Origin: Coriaria nepalensis | Taxonomy: Eukaryota; Streptophyta; Magnoliopsida; Cucurbitales; Coriariaceae | DNA: 64,000 nucleotides | NCBI GenBank assembly: GCA_027186245.1 | Contig: CP114481.1 | Span: 49,383,501-49,447,500, forward strand | Direction: 5' to 3' | Part shown: positions 25,801 to 39,900 of the stretch, piece after piece | How positions within the stretch are numbered: position 1 is the stretch's first letter | How the letters are laid out: every line of letters starts with the position of its first letter | Notes under the pieces: model-generated | Told to the model about the DNA's origin: nothing | The model's input: only the letters and a program-made list of their open reading frames with translations | Database searches by the model: none | Program-made: the position numbers and the translations under genes

Positions 25801-27126
25801 AATAACTTATTTCAAAGCAAGTCGAACGAATTCTATTTTCGCACTCCAAACACAAGTTTTGTGCATAACTTGCAAATGATCAATGCAAGGAAAGTGTGCA
25901 TTCGTTTAACCTTAAAATCATTTGAATGAGTCATTTCAAGTCAATAACTTATTTCAAAGCAAGTCGAACGAATTCTATTTTTGCACTACAAACACAATTT
26001 TTGTGCATAACTTGCAAATGATCAATGCAATGAAAGTGGGCATTCGTTTAACATTAAAATCATTTCAATGAGGCATTTCAAGTCAATATCTTATTTCGAT
26101 GCAAGTCGAACGAATTCTATATTCGCACTTCAAACACAAGTTTTGTGCATAACTTGGAAATGATCAATGCAAGGAATGTGTGCATTAGTTTAACCTTAAA
26201 ATCATTTCAATGAGTCATTTCAAGTCAATATCTTATTTCAAAGCAAGTCGAACGAATTCTATTTTCGCACTTCAAACAAAAGTTTTTTGCATAACTTGCA
26301 AATGATCAATGCAAGGAATGTGTGCATTAGTTTAACCTTAAAATCATTTCAATGAGTCATTTCAAGTCAATATCTTATTTCAAAGCAATTCGAACGAATT
26401 CTATTGTTGCACTCCAAACACAAGTTTTGTGAATAACTTGCAAATGATCAGTTCAAGGAAAGTGTGCATTCGTTTAACCTTAAAATCATTTCAATTAGTC
26501 ATTTCATGTCAATAACTTATTTCAAAGCAAGTCGAACGAATTCTATTTTCGCACTCCAAACACAAGTTTTGTGCATAACTTGCAAATGATCAATGCAAGG
26601 AAAGTGTGCATTCGTTTGACCTTAAAATCATTTGAATGAGTCATTTCAACTCAATAACTTATTTCAAAGCAAGTCGAACGAATTCTATTTTTGCACTACA
26701 AACACAATTTTTGTGCATAACTTGCAAATGATCAATGCAATGAAAGTGGGCATTCGTTTAACCTTAAAATCATTTCAATGAGGCATTTCAAGTCAATATC
26801 TTATTTCGAAGCAAGTCGAACGAATTCTATATTCGCACTTCAAACACAAGTTTTCTGCATAACTTGGAAATGATCAATGCAAGGAATGTGTGCATTAGTT
26901 TAACGTTAAAATCATTTCAATGAGGCATTTCAAGTCAATATCTTATTTCGAAGCAAGTCGAACGAATTCTATTTTTGCACTTCAAACACAAGTTTTGTGC
27001 ATAACTTGGAAATGATCAATGCAAGGAATGTGTGCATTAGTTTAACCTTAAAATCATTTCAATGAGTCATTTCAAGTCAATATCTTATTTCAAAGCAAGT
27101 CGAACGAATTCTATTTTCGCACTTCA
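22892..27126 (+). repeat. 29-monomer tandem duplication, copy 2
   Basis: Second 4118-bp unit plus about 117 bp of continued identity, ending at a G/A mismatch (CTTCAGAC at 23009 versus CTTCAAAC at 27127). Apparent complete identity over about 4.2 kb implies very recent duplication, or a duplicated contig stretch in the assembly. Long reads spanning both copies would decide. Confidence 0.9.
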
Positions 27127-27303
27127 AACACAAGTTTTGTGCATAACTTGCAAATGATCAATGCAAGGAATGTGTGCATTAGTTTAACCTTAAAATCATT
27201 TCAATGAGTCATTTCAAGTCAATATCTTATTTCAAAGCAAGTCGAACGAATTCTATTTTCGCACTTCAAACAAAAGTTTTGTGCATAACTTGCAAATGAT
27301 CAA

Positions 27304-30112
27304 TGCAAGGAAAGTGTGCATTCGTTTAACCTTAAAATCATTTGAATGAGTCATTTCAAGTCAATAACTTATTTCAAAGCAAGTCGAACGAATTCTATTT
27401 TTGCACTCCAAACACAAGTTTTGTGCATAACTTGCAAATGATCAGTGCAAGGAAAGTGTGCATTCGTTTAACCTTAAAATCATTTGAATGAGTCATTTCA
27501 AGTCAATAACTTATTTCAAAGCAAGTCGAACGAATTCTATTTTTGCACTACAAACACAATTTTTGTGCATAACTTGCAAATGATCAATGCAATGAAAGTG
27601 GGCATTCGTTTAACCTTAAAATCATTTCAATGAGGCATTTCAAGTCAATATCTTATTTCGAAGCAAGTCGAACGAATTCTATATTCGCACTTCAAACACA
27701 AGTTTTGTGCATAACTTGGAAATGATCAATGCAAGGAATGTGTGCATTAGTTTAACGTTAAAATCATTTCAATGAGTCATTTCAAGTCAATATCTTATTT
27801 CGAAGCAAGTCGAGGGAATTCTATTTTCGCACTTCAGACACAAGTTTTGTGCATAACTTGCAAATGATCAATGCAAGGAATGTGTGCATTAGTTTAACCT
27901 TAAAATCATTTCAATGAGTCATTTCAAGTCAATATCTTATTTCAAAGCAAGTCGAACGAATTCTATTTTCGCACTTCAAACAAAAGTTTTTTTCATAACT
28001 TGCAAATGATCAATGCAAGGAATGTGTGCATTAGTTTAACCTTAAAATCATTTCAATGAGTCATTTCAAGTCAATATCTTATTTCAAAGCAATTCGAACG
28101 AATTCTATTGTTGCACTCCAAACACAAGTTTTGTGAATAACTTGCAAATGATCAGTTCAAGCAAAGTGTGCATTCGTTTAACCTTAAAATCATTTCAATC
28201 AGTCATTTCATGTCAATAACTTATTTCAAAGCAAGTCGAACGAATTCTATTTTCGCACTCCAAACACAAGTTTTGTGCATAACTTGCAAATGATCAATGC
28301 AAGGAAAGTGTGCATTCGTTTAACCTTAAAATCATTTGAATGAGTCATTTCAAGTCAATATCTTATTTCAAAGCAAGTCGAACGAATTCTATTTTTGCAC
28401 TACAAACACAATTTTTGTGCATAACTTGCAAATGATCAATGCAATGAAAGTGGGCATTCGTTTAACATTAAAATCATTTCAATGAGGCATTTCAAGTCAA
28501 TATCTTATTTCGATGCAAGTCGAACGAATTCTATATTCGCACTTCAAACACAAGTTTTGTGCATAACTTGGAAATGATCAATGCAAGGAATGTGTGCATT
28601 AGTTTAACCTTAAAATCATTTCAATGAGTCATTTCAAGTCAATATCTTATTTCAAAGCAAGTCGAACGAATTTTATTTTCGCACTTCAAACAAAAGTTTT
28701 TTGCATAACTTGCAAATGATCAATGCAAGGAATGTGTGCATTAGTTTAACCTTAAAATCATTTCAATGAGTCATTTCAAGTCAATATCTTATTTCAAAGC
28801 AATTCGAACGAATTCTATTGTTGCACTCCAAACACAAGTTTTGTGAATAACTTGCAAATGATCAGTTCAAGGAAAGTGTGCATTCGTTTAACCTTAAAAT
28901 CATTTCAATTAGTCATTTCATGTCAATAACTTATTTCAAAGCAAGTCGAACGAATTCTATTTTCGCACTCCAAACACAAGTTTTGTGCATAACTTGCAAA
29001 TGATCAATGCAAGGAAAGTGTGCATTCGTTTGACCTTAAAATCATTTGAATGAGTCATTTCAACTCAATAACTTATTTCAAAGCAAGTCGAACGAATTCT
29101 ATTTTTGCACTACAAACACAATTTTTGTGCATAACTTGCAAATGATCAATGCAATGAAAGTGGGCATTCGTTTAACCTTAAAATCATTTCAATGAGGCAT
29201 TTCAAGTCAATATCTTATTTCGAAGCAAGTCGAACGAATTCTATATTCGCACTTCAAACACTAGTTTTGTGCATAACTTGGAAATGATCAATGCAAGGAA
29301 TGTGTGCATTAGTTTAACCTTAAAATCATTTCAATGAGTCATTTCAAGTCAATATCTTATTTCAAAGCAAGTCGAACGAATTCTATTTTCGCACTTCAAA
29401 CACAAGTTTTGTGCATAACTTGCAAATGATCAATGCAAGGAATGTGTGCATTAGTTTAACCTTAAAATCATTTCAATGAGTCATTTCAAGTCAATATCTT
29501 ATTTCAAAGCAAGTCGAACGAATTCTATTTTCGCACTTCAAACAAAAGTTTTGTGCATAACTTGCAAATGATCAATGCAAGGAAAGTGTGCATTCGTTTA
29601 ACCTTAAAATCATTTGAATGAGTCATTTCAAGTCAATAACTTATTTCAAAGCAAGTCGAACGAATTCTATTTTTGCACTCCAAACACAAGTTTTGTGCAT
29701 AACTTGCAAATGATCAGTGCAAGGAAAGTGTGCATTCGTTTAACCTTAAAATCATTTGAATGAGTCATTTCAAGTCAATAACTTATTTCAAAGCAAGTCG
29801 AACGAATTCTATTTTTGCACTACAAACACAATTTTTGTGCATAACTTGCAAATGATCAATGCAATGAAGGTGGGCATTCGTTTAACCTTAAAATCATTTC
29901 AATGAGGCATTTCAAGTCAATATCTTCTTTCGATGCAAGTCGAACGAATTCTATATTCGCACTTCAAACACAAGTTTTGTGCATAACTTGGAAATGATCA
30001 ATGCAAGGAATGTGTGCATTAGTTTAACCTTAAAATCATTTCAATGAGTCATTTCAAGTCAATATCTTATTTCAAAGCAAGTCGAACGAATTCTATTTTC
30101 GCACTTCAAACA
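27304..30112 (+). repeat. 29-monomer-spaced pair, copy 1
   Basis: Nearly identical to 31420-34228 at offset 4116 bp (29 monomers minus the 2-bp deletion at about 30868, which lies between the copies). Shared rare alleles include GAATTTTATTTTC (about 28670/32786), CAAACACTAG (about 29260/33376) and CTTCTTTCGATGC (about 29926/34042). At least three substitutions separate the copies, near 28161, 28357 and 28520, so this pair is slightly older than the 18.8-27.1 kb pair. Confidence 0.88.
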
Positions 30113-31261
30113 CAAGTTTTGTGCATAACTTGCAAATGATCAATGCAAGGAATGTGTGCATTAGTTTAACCTTAAAATCATTTCAATGAGTCATTTCAAG
30201 TCAATATCTTATTCCAAAGCAAGTCGAACGAATTCTATTTTCGCACTTCAAACAGAAGTTTTGTGCATAACTTGCAAATGATCAATGCAAGGAAAGTGTG
30301 CATTCGTTTAACCTTAAAATCATTTGAATGAGTCATTTCAAGTCAATAACTTATTTCAAAGCAAGTCGAACGAATTCTATTTTCGCGCCCCAAACACAAG
30401 TTTTGTGCATAACTTGCAAATGATCATTGCTAGGAAAGTGGGCATTCGTTTAACCATAAAATCATTTGAATGAGTCATTTCAAGTCAATAACTTATTTCA
30501 AAGCAAGTCGAACGAATTCTATTTTTGCACTACAAACACAATTTTTGTGCATAACTTGCAAATGATCAATGCAATGAAAGTGGGCATTCGTTTAACCTTA
30601 AAATCATTTCAATGAGGCATTTCAAGTCAATATCTTATTTCGAAGCAAGTCGAACGAATTCTATATTCGCACTTCAAACGCAAGTTTTGTGCATAACTTG
30701 GAAATGATCAATGCAAGGAATGTGTGCATTAGTTTAACCTTAAAATCATTTCAATGAGTCATTTGAAGTCAATATCTTATTTCAAAGCAAGTCGAACGAA
30801 TTCTATTTTCGCACTTCAAACCCAAGTTTTGTGCATAACTTGCAAATGATCAATGCAAGGAATGTGTGTTAGTTTAACCTTAAAATCATTTCAATGAGTC
30901 ATTTCAAGTCAATATCTTATTTCAAAGCAAGTCGAACGAATTCTATTTTCGCACTTCAAACAAAAGTTTTGTGCATAACTTGCAAATGATCAATGCAACT
31001 AAAGTGTGCATTCGTTTAACCTTAAAATCATTTGAATGAGTCATTTCAAGTCAATAACTTATTTCAAAGCAAGTCGAACGACTTCTATTTTTGCACTCCA
31101 AACACAAGTTTTGTGCATAACTTGCAAATGATCAGTGCAAGGAAAGTGTGCATTCGTTTAACCTTAAAATCATTTCAATCAGTCATTTCAAGTCAATATC
31201 TTATTCCAAAGCAGGTCGAACGAATTCTATTTTCGCACTCCAAACACAAGTTTTGTGCATA

Positions 31262-31640
31262 ACTTGCAAATGATCAGTGCAAGGAAAGTGTGCATTCGTT
31301 TAACCTTAAAATCATTTGAATGAGTCATTTCAAGTCAATAACTTATTTCAAAGCAAGTCGAACGAATTCTATTTTTGCACTCCAAACACAAGTTTTGTGC
31401 ATAACTTGCAAATGATCAGTGCAAGGAAAGTGTGCATTCGTTTAACCTTAAAATCATTTGAATGAGTCATTTCAAGTCAATAACTTATTTCAAAGCAAGT
31501 CGAACGAATTCTATTTTTGCACTCCAAACACAAGTTTTGTGCATAACTTGCAAATGATCAGTGCAAGGAAAGTGTGCATTCGTTTAACCTTAAAATCATT
31601 TGAATGAGTCATTTCAAGTCAATAACTTATTTCAAAGCAA
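31262..31640 (+). repeat. Local monomer triplication
   Basis: The same monomer (CAGTGCAAGG, TTTGAATGAG, CAATAAC, TTTTTGCACTCC) is repeated three times in direct succession with no difference seen. At the corresponding place in the related copy (about 27.3-27.5 kb) it occurs once. It is a junction-side expansion at the left edge of the 31.4-34.2 kb copy. Confidence 0.75.
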
Positions 31641-34228
31641 GTCGAACGAATTCTATTTTTGCACTACAAACACAATTTTTGTGCATAACTTGCAAATGAT
31701 CAATGCAATGAAAGTGGGCATTCGTTTAACCTTAAAATCATTTCAATGAGGCATTTCAAGTCAATATCTTATTTCGAAGCAAGTCGAACGAATTCTATAT
31801 TCGCACTTCAAACACAAGTTTTGTGCATAACTTGGAAATGATCAATGCAAGGAATGTGTGCATTAGTTTAACGTTAAAATCATTTCAATGAGTCATTTCA
31901 AGTCAATATCTTATTTCGAAGCAAGTCGAGGGAATTCTATTTTCGCACTTCAGACACAAGTTTTGTGCATAACTTGCAAATGATCAATGCAAGGAATGTG
32001 TGCATTAGTTTAACCTTAAAATCATTTCAATGAGTCATTTCAAGTCAATATCTTATTTCAAAGCAAGTCGAACGAATTCTATTTTCGCACTTCAAACAAA
32101 AGTTTTTTTCATAACTTGCAAATGATCAATGCAAGGAATGTGTGCATTAGTTTAACCTTAAAATCATTTCAATGAGTCATTTCAAGTCAATATCTTATTT
32201 CAAAGCAATTCGAACGAATTCTATTGTTGCACTCCAAACACAAGTTTTGTGAATAACTTGCAAATGATCAGTTCAAGGAAAGTGTGCATTCGTTTAACCT
32301 TAAAATCATTTCAATCAGTCATTTCATGTCAATAACTTATTTCAAAGCAAGTCGAACGAATTCTATTTTCGCACTCCAAACACAAGTTTTGTGCATAACT
32401 TGCAAATGATCAATGCAAGGAAAGTGTGCATTCGTTTAACCTTAAAATCATTTGAATGAGTCATTTCAAGTCAATAACTTATTTCAAAGCAAGTCGAACG
32501 AATTCTATTTTTGCACTACAAACACAATTTTTGTGCATAACTTGCAAATGATCAATGCAATGAAAGTGGGCATTCGTTTAACATTAAAATCATTTCAATG
32601 AGGCATTTCAAGTCAATATCTTATTTCGATGCAAGTCTAACGAATTCTATATTCGCACTTCAAACACAAGTTTTGTGCATAACTTGGAAATGATCAATGC
32701 AAGGAATGTGTGCATTAGTTTAACCTTAAAATCATTTCAATGAGTCATTTCAAGTCAATATCTTATTTCAAAGCAAGTCGAACGAATTTTATTTTCGCAC
32801 TTCAAACAAAAGTTTTTTGCATAACTTGCAAATGATCAATGCAAGGAATGTGTGCATTAGTTTAACCTTAAAATCATTTCAATGAGTCATTTCAAGTCAA
32901 TATCTTATTTCAAAGCAATTCGAACGAATTCTATTGTTGCACTCCAAACACAAGTTTTGTGAATAACTTGCAAATGATCAGTTCAAGGAAAGTGTGCATT
33001 CGTTTAACCTTAAAATCATTTCAATTAGTCATTTCATGTCAATAACTTATTTCAAAGCAAGTCGAACGAATTCTATTTTCGCACTCCAAACACAAGTTTT
33101 GTGCATAACTTGCAAATGATCAATGCAAGGAAAGTGTGCATTCGTTTGACCTTAAAATCATTTGAATGAGTCATTTCAACTCAATAACTTATTTCAAAGC
33201 AAGTCGAACGAATTCTATTTTTGCACTACAAACACAATTTTTGTGCATAACTTGCAAATGATCAATGCAATGAAAGTGGGCATTCGTTTAACCTTAAAAT
33301 CATTTCAATGAGGCATTTCAAGTCAATATCTTATTTCGAAGCAAGTCGAACGAATTCTATATTCGCACTTCAAACACTAGTTTTGTGCATAACTTGGAAA
33401 TGATCAATGCAAGGAATGTGTGCATTAGTTTAACCTTAAAATCATTTCAATGAGTCATTTCAAGTCAATATCTTATTTCAAAGCAAGTCGAACGAATTCT
33501 ATTTTCGCACTTCAAACACAAGTTTTGTGCATAACTTGCAAATGATCAATGCAAGGAATGTGTGCATTAGTTTAACCTTAAAATCATTTCAATGAGTCAT
33601 TTCAAGTCAATATCTTATTTCAAAGCAAGTCGAACGAATTCTATTTTCGCACTTCAAACAAAAGTTTTGTGCATAACTTGCAAATGATCAATGCAAGGAA
33701 AGTGTGCATTCGTTTAACCTTAAAATCATTTGAATGAGTCATTTCAAGTCAATAACTTATTTCAAAGCAAGTCGAACGAATTCTATTTTTGCACTCCAAA
33801 CACAAGTTTTGTGCATAACTTGCAAATGATCAGTGCAAGGAAAGTGTGCATTCGTTTAACCTTAAAATCATTTGAATGAGTCATTTCAAGTCAATAACTT
33901 ATTTCAAAGCAAGTCGAACGAATTCTATTTTTGCACTACAAACACAATTTTTGTGCATAACTTGCAAATGATCAATGCAATGAAGGTGGGCATTCGTTTA
34001 ACCTTAAAATCATTTCAATGAGGCATTTCAAGTCAATATCTTCTTTCGATGCAAGTCGAACGAATTCTATATTCGCACTTCAAACACAAGTTTTGTGCAT
34101 AACTTGGAAATGATCAATGCAAGGAATGTGTGCATTAGTTTAACCTTAAAATCATTTCAATGAGTCATTTCAAGTCAATATCTTATTTCAAAGCAAGTCG
34201 AACGAATTCTATTTTCGCACTTCAAACA
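31420..34228 (+). repeat. 29-monomer-spaced pair, copy 2
   Basis: Partner of 27304-30112. It ends where the copy switches to the GCAACTAAAG segment (34229 onward), which also occurs at 18.3 and 30.98 kb. The GTCGAGGG marker of this family lies at 31927. Confidence 0.88.
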
Positions 34229-34670
34229 AAAGTTTTGTGCATAACTTGCAAATGATCAATGCAACTAAAGTGTGCATTCGTTTAACCTTAAAATCATTTG
34301 AATGAGTCATTTCAAGTCAATAACTTATTTCAAAGCAAGTCGAACGACTTCTATTTTTGCACTCCAAACACAAGTTTTGTGCATAACTTGCAAATGATCA
34401 GTGCAAGGAAAGTGTGCATTCGTTTAACCTTAAAATCATTTCAATCAGTCATTTCAAGTCAATATCTTATTCCAAAGCAGGTCGAACGAATTCTATTTTC
34501 GCACTCCAAACACAAGTTTTGTGCATAACTTGCAAATGATCAATGCAAGGAAAGTGTGCATTCGTTTAACCTTAAAATAATTTGAATGAGTCATTTCAAG
34601 TCAATAACTTATTTCAAAGCAAGTCGAATGAATTCTATTTTTGCACTACAAACACAATTTTTGTGCATAA
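34159..34670 (+). repeat. Right-hand copy of the 18.26-18.77 kb segment
   Basis: Matches 18257-18770 at offset 15902 bp (112 monomers minus 2 bp), including GCAACTAAAG, GAACGACTTC (a lost EcoRI site) and AAAATAATTTGAATGAG. The homogenised core therefore begins and ends with the same short segment, as expected if material was amplified between two copies. Confidence 0.8.
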
Positions 34671-36900
34671 CTTGCAAATGATCAATGCAAGGAATGTGTG
34701 CATTAGTTTAACCTTAAAATCATTTCAATGAGGCATTTCAAGTCAATATCTTCTTTCGAAGCAAGTCGAACGAATTCTATATTCGCACTTCAAACACAAG
34801 TTTTGTGCATAACTTGGAAATGATCAATGCAAGGAATGTGTGCATTAGTTTAACCTTAAAATCATTTCAATGAGTCATTTCAAGTCAATATCTTATTTCA
34901 AAGCAAGTCGAGCGAATTCTATTTTCGCACTTCAGACACAAGTTTTGTGCATAACTTGCAAATGATCAATGCAAGGAATGTGTGCATTAGTTTAACCTTA
35001 AAATCATTTTAATGAGTCATTTCAAGTCAATATCTTATTTCAAAGCAAGTCGAACGAATTCTATTTTCGCACTTCAGACAAAAGTTTTGTGCATAACTTG
35101 CAAATGATCAATGCAAGGAAAGTGTGCATTCGTTTAACCTTAAAATCATTTGAATGACTCATTTCAAGTCAATAACTTATTTAATAGCAAGTCGAATGAA
35201 TTCTATTTTTGCACTTCAAACACAAGTTTTGTGCATAACTTGGAAATGATCACTGCAAGGAATGTGTGCATTAGTTTAACCTTAAAATCTTTTCAAGGAG
35301 TCATTTGAAGTCAATATCTTATTTCGAAGCAAGTCCAGGGAATTCTATTTTCGCACTTCAGACACAAGTTTTGTGCATAACTTGCAAATGATCAATGCAA
35401 GGAATGTGTGCATTAGTTTAACCTTAAAATCATTTCAATGAGTCATTTCAAGTCAATATCTTATTTCAAAGCAAGTCGAACGAATTCTATTTTCGCACTT
35501 CAAACAAAAGTTTTGTGCATAACTTGCAAATGATCAATGCAAGGAATGTGTGCATTAGTTTAACCTTAAAACCATTTCAATGAGTCATTTCAAGTCAATA
35601 TCTTATTTCAAAGCAATTCGAACGAATTCTATTGTTGCACTCCAAACACAAGTTTTGTTCATAACTTGCAAATGATCAGTTCAAGGAAAGTGTGCATTCG
35701 TTTAACCTTAAAATCATTTCAATCAGTCATTTCAAGTCAATAACTTATTTCAAAGCAAGTCTAACGCATTCTCTTTTTGCACTTCAAACAAAAGTTTTGT
35801 GCATAACTTGCAAATGATCAATGCAAGGAAAGTGTGCATTCGTTTAACCTTAAAATCATTTGAATGACTCATTTCAAGTCAATAACTTATTTCAAAGGAA
35901 CTCGAACGAATTCTATTTTGGCACTATAAACACAATTTTTGTGCATAACTTGCAAATGATCCTTGCATTGAAAGTGTGCATTCGTTTAACCTTAAAATCA
36001 TTTCAATGAGGCATTTCAAGTCAATATCTTATTTCGAAGCAAGTCGAACGAATTCTATATTCGCACTCCAAACACAAGTTTTGTGCGTAACTTGGAAATG
36101 ATCAATGCAAGGAATGTGTGCATTCGTTTAACCTTAAAATCATTTGAATGAGTCATTTCAAGTCAATCACTTATTTCAAAGCAATTCGAACGAATTCTAT
36201 TTTCGCACTTCAAACACAAATTTTGTGCATAACTTGGAAATGATCAATGCAAGGAAAGTGTGCATTCATTTAACCTTAAAATCATATGAATGAGTCATTT
36301 CAAGTGAATAACTTATTTCGAAGCAAGTCGAACGAATTCTATTTTTGCACTACAAACACAATTTTTGTGCATAACTTTTAAATGATCAATGCAATGAAAG
36401 TGCGCATTCGTTTAACCTTAAAATAATTTCAATGAGTCATTTCAAGTTAATATCTTATTTCAAAGCAAGCCGAACGAATTCTATTTTGGCACTCCAAACA
36501 CAAGTTTGTGCACAACTTGCAAATGATCAGTGCAAGGAAAGGGTGCATTCGTTTAACCTTAAAATCATTTCAATCAGTCATTTCAAGTCAATATCTTATT
36601 TCAAAGCAAGTCGAACGAATTCTATTTTCGAACCTCAAACAAAAGTTTTGTGCAGAACTTGCAAATGATCAATGCATGGAAAGTGTGCATTCATTTAACC
36701 TTAAAATCATATGAATGAGTCATTTCAAGTCAATAACTTATTTCAAAGCAAGTCGAACGAATTCTATTTTTCCACTACAAACACAGTTTTTGTGCATAAC
36801 TTGGAAATGATCAATGCAATGAAAGTGCGCATTCGTTTAACCTTAAAATCTTTTCAATGAGTTATTTCAAGTCAATATCTTATTTCAAAGGAAGTCGAAC
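34671..36900 (+). repeat. Diverged A-type monomers matching 12.6-13.9 kb
   Basis: The order of alleles at about 35.68-36.9 kb follows that at about 12.68-13.9 kb, at an offset close to 23.0 kb: the CGCATTC lost EcoRI site at 12766/35765, and the GTTTGTGCAC deletion allele at 13506/36506. Substitutions are numerous compared with the other duplications. A degenerate form of the GTCGAGGG marker (GTCCAGGG) is at 35333. Confidence 0.75.
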
Positions 36901-39900
36901 GAATTCTATTTTCGCACTTCAAACAAGAGTTTTGTGCAGAACTTGCAAATGATCAATGCAAGGAAAGTGTGCGTTCATTTAACCTTAAAATCATATCAAT
37001 GAGTCATTTCAAGTCAATAACTTATTTCAAAGCAAGTCGAACGAATTCTATTTTTGCACTACAAACACAATTTTTGTTAATAACTTGCAAATGGTCAATG
37101 CAATGAAAGTGTGCATTCGTTTAACCTTAAAATCATTTCAATGAGTCATTTCAGGTCAATATCTTATTTCGAAGCAAGTCGAACGAATTCTATTTTCGCA
37201 CTTCAGACACAGGTTTTGTGCATAACTTGCGAATGATCAATGCAAGAGAAGTGTGGATTCGTTTAACCTTAAAATCATTTGAATCAGTCATTTCAAGTCA
37301 ATAACATATTTCAAAGCAATTCGAACGAATTCTATTTTTGCACTACTAACACAAGTTTTGTGCATAACTTGGAAATGATCAATGCAATGAAAGTGCGCAT
37401 TCGTTTAAACTTAAAATAATTTCAATGAGTCATTTCAAGTCAATATCTTATTTCAAAGCAAGTCGAACGAATTCTATTTTCGCACTTCAAACAAAAGTTT
37501 TGTGCATAACTTGCAAATGATCAATGCAAGGAAAGTGTGCATTCGTTTAACCTTAAAATCATTTGAATGAGTCATTTCAAGTCAATAACTTATTTCAAAG
37601 CAAGTCGAACGAATTCTATTTTGGCACTCCAAACAGAAGTTTTGTGCATAACATGCAAATGATCAGTGCAAGGAAAGTGTGCATTCGTTTAACCTTAATA
37701 TCATTTCAATCAGTCATTTCAAGTCAATATCTTATTCCAAAGCAAGTCGAACGAATTCTATTTTCGCACTTCAAACAAAAGTTTTGTGCATAACTTGCAA
37801 ATGATCAATGCAAGGAAAGTGTGCATTCGTTTAACCTAAAAATCATTTGAATGAGTCTTTTCAAGTCAATCACTTATTTCAAAGCAATTCGAACGAATTC
37901 TATTTTCGCACTTCAAACACAAATTTTGTGCCTAACTTGGAAATGATCAATGCAAGGAAAGTGTGCATTCATTTAACCTTAAAATCATATGAATGAGTCA
38001 TTTCAAGTGAATAACTTATTTCAAAGCAAGTCGAACGAATTCTATTTTTGCACTACAAACACAATTTTTGTGCATAACTTTTAAATGATCAATGCAATGA
38101 AAGTGCGCATTCGTTTAACCTTAAAATCATTTCAATGAGTCATTTCAAGTCAATATCTTATTTCAAAGCAAGCCGAACGAATTCTATTTTGGCACTCCAA
38201 ACACAAGTTTTGTGCGCAACTTGCAAATGATCAGTGCAAGGAAAGTGTGCATTCGTTTAACCTTAAAATCATTTCAATCAGTCATTTCAAGTCAATATCT
38301 TATTTCAAAGCAAGTCGAACGAATTCTATTTTCGCACTTCAAACAAAAGATTTGTGCAGAACTTGCAAATGATCATTGCAAGGAAAGCGTGCATTCATTT
38401 AACCTTAACATCATATGAATGAGTCATTTCAAGTCAATAACTTATTTCAAAGCAAGTCGACCGAATTCTATTTTTCCACTACAAACACAATTTTTGTGCA
38501 TAACTTGGAAATGATCAATGCAATGAAAGTGCGCATTCGTTTAACCTTAAAATCTTTTCAATGAGTCATTTCAAGTCAATATCTTATTTCAAAGCAAGTC
38601 GAACGAATTCTATTTTCGCACTTCAAACAAAAGTTTTGTGCAGAACTTGCAAATGATCAATGCAAGGAAAGTGTGCATTCATTTAACCTTGAAATCATAT
38701 GAATGAGTCATTTCAAGTCAATAACTTATTTCAAAGCAATTCGAATGAATTCTATTTTTGCACTACAAACACAAGTTTTGAGCATAACTTGGAAATGATC
38801 AATGCAATGAAAGTGCGCATTCATTTAACCTTAAAATCATTTCAATGAGTCATTTCAAGTCAATATCTTATTTCAAAGCAAGTCGAACGAATTCTATTTT
38901 CGCACTTCAAACACAAGTTTTGTGCATAAATTGGAAATGATCAATGCCAGGAATGTGTGCATTAGTTTAACCTTAAAATCATTTCAATGAGTCATTTCAA
39001 GTCAATATCTTCTTTCGAAGCAAGTCGAACGAATTCTATTTTCGCACTTCAAGCACAAGTTTTGTGCATAACTTGCAAATCATCAATGCAAGAAAAGTGT
39101 GCATTCGTTTAGCCTTAAAATCATTTGAATCAGTCATTTCAAGTCAATAACATATTTCAAAGCAATTCGAACGAATTCTATTTTTGCACTACTAACACAA
39201 GTTTTGTGCATAACTTGGAAATGATCAATGCAATGAAAGTGCGCATTCGTTTAACCTTAAAATAATTTCAATGAGTCATTTCAAGTCAATATCTTATTTC
39301 AAAGCAAGTCGAACGAATTCTATTTTCGCACTTCAAACAAAAGTTTTGTGCATAACTTGCAAATGATCAATGCAAGGAAAGTGTGCATTCGTTTAACCTT
39401 AAAATCATTTGAATGAGTCATTTCAAGTCAATAACTTATTTCGAAGCAAGTCGAACGAATTCTATTTTGGCACTCCAGACACAAGTTTTGTGCAGAACTT
39501 GCAAATGATCAATGCAAGGAAAGTGTGCATTCATTTAACCTTAAAATCATTTCAATGAGTAATTTCAAGTCAATATCTTATTTCAAAGCAAGTCGAACGA
39601 ATTCTATTTTTGCACTTCAAACACAAGTTTTGTGCATAAATTGGAAATGATCAATGCCAGGAATGTGTGCATTAGTTTAACCTTAAAATCATTTCAATGA
39701 GTCATTTCAAGTCAATATCTTATTTCGAAGCAAGTCGAACGAATTCTATTTTCGCACTCTAGAGACAAGTTTTGTGCATAACTTGCAAATGATAAATGCA
39801 AGGAAAGTGTGGATTCGTTTAACCTTAAAATCATTTCAATGAGTCATTTCAAGTCAATAACTTATTTCAAAGCAATTCGAACGAATTCTATTTTTGCACT

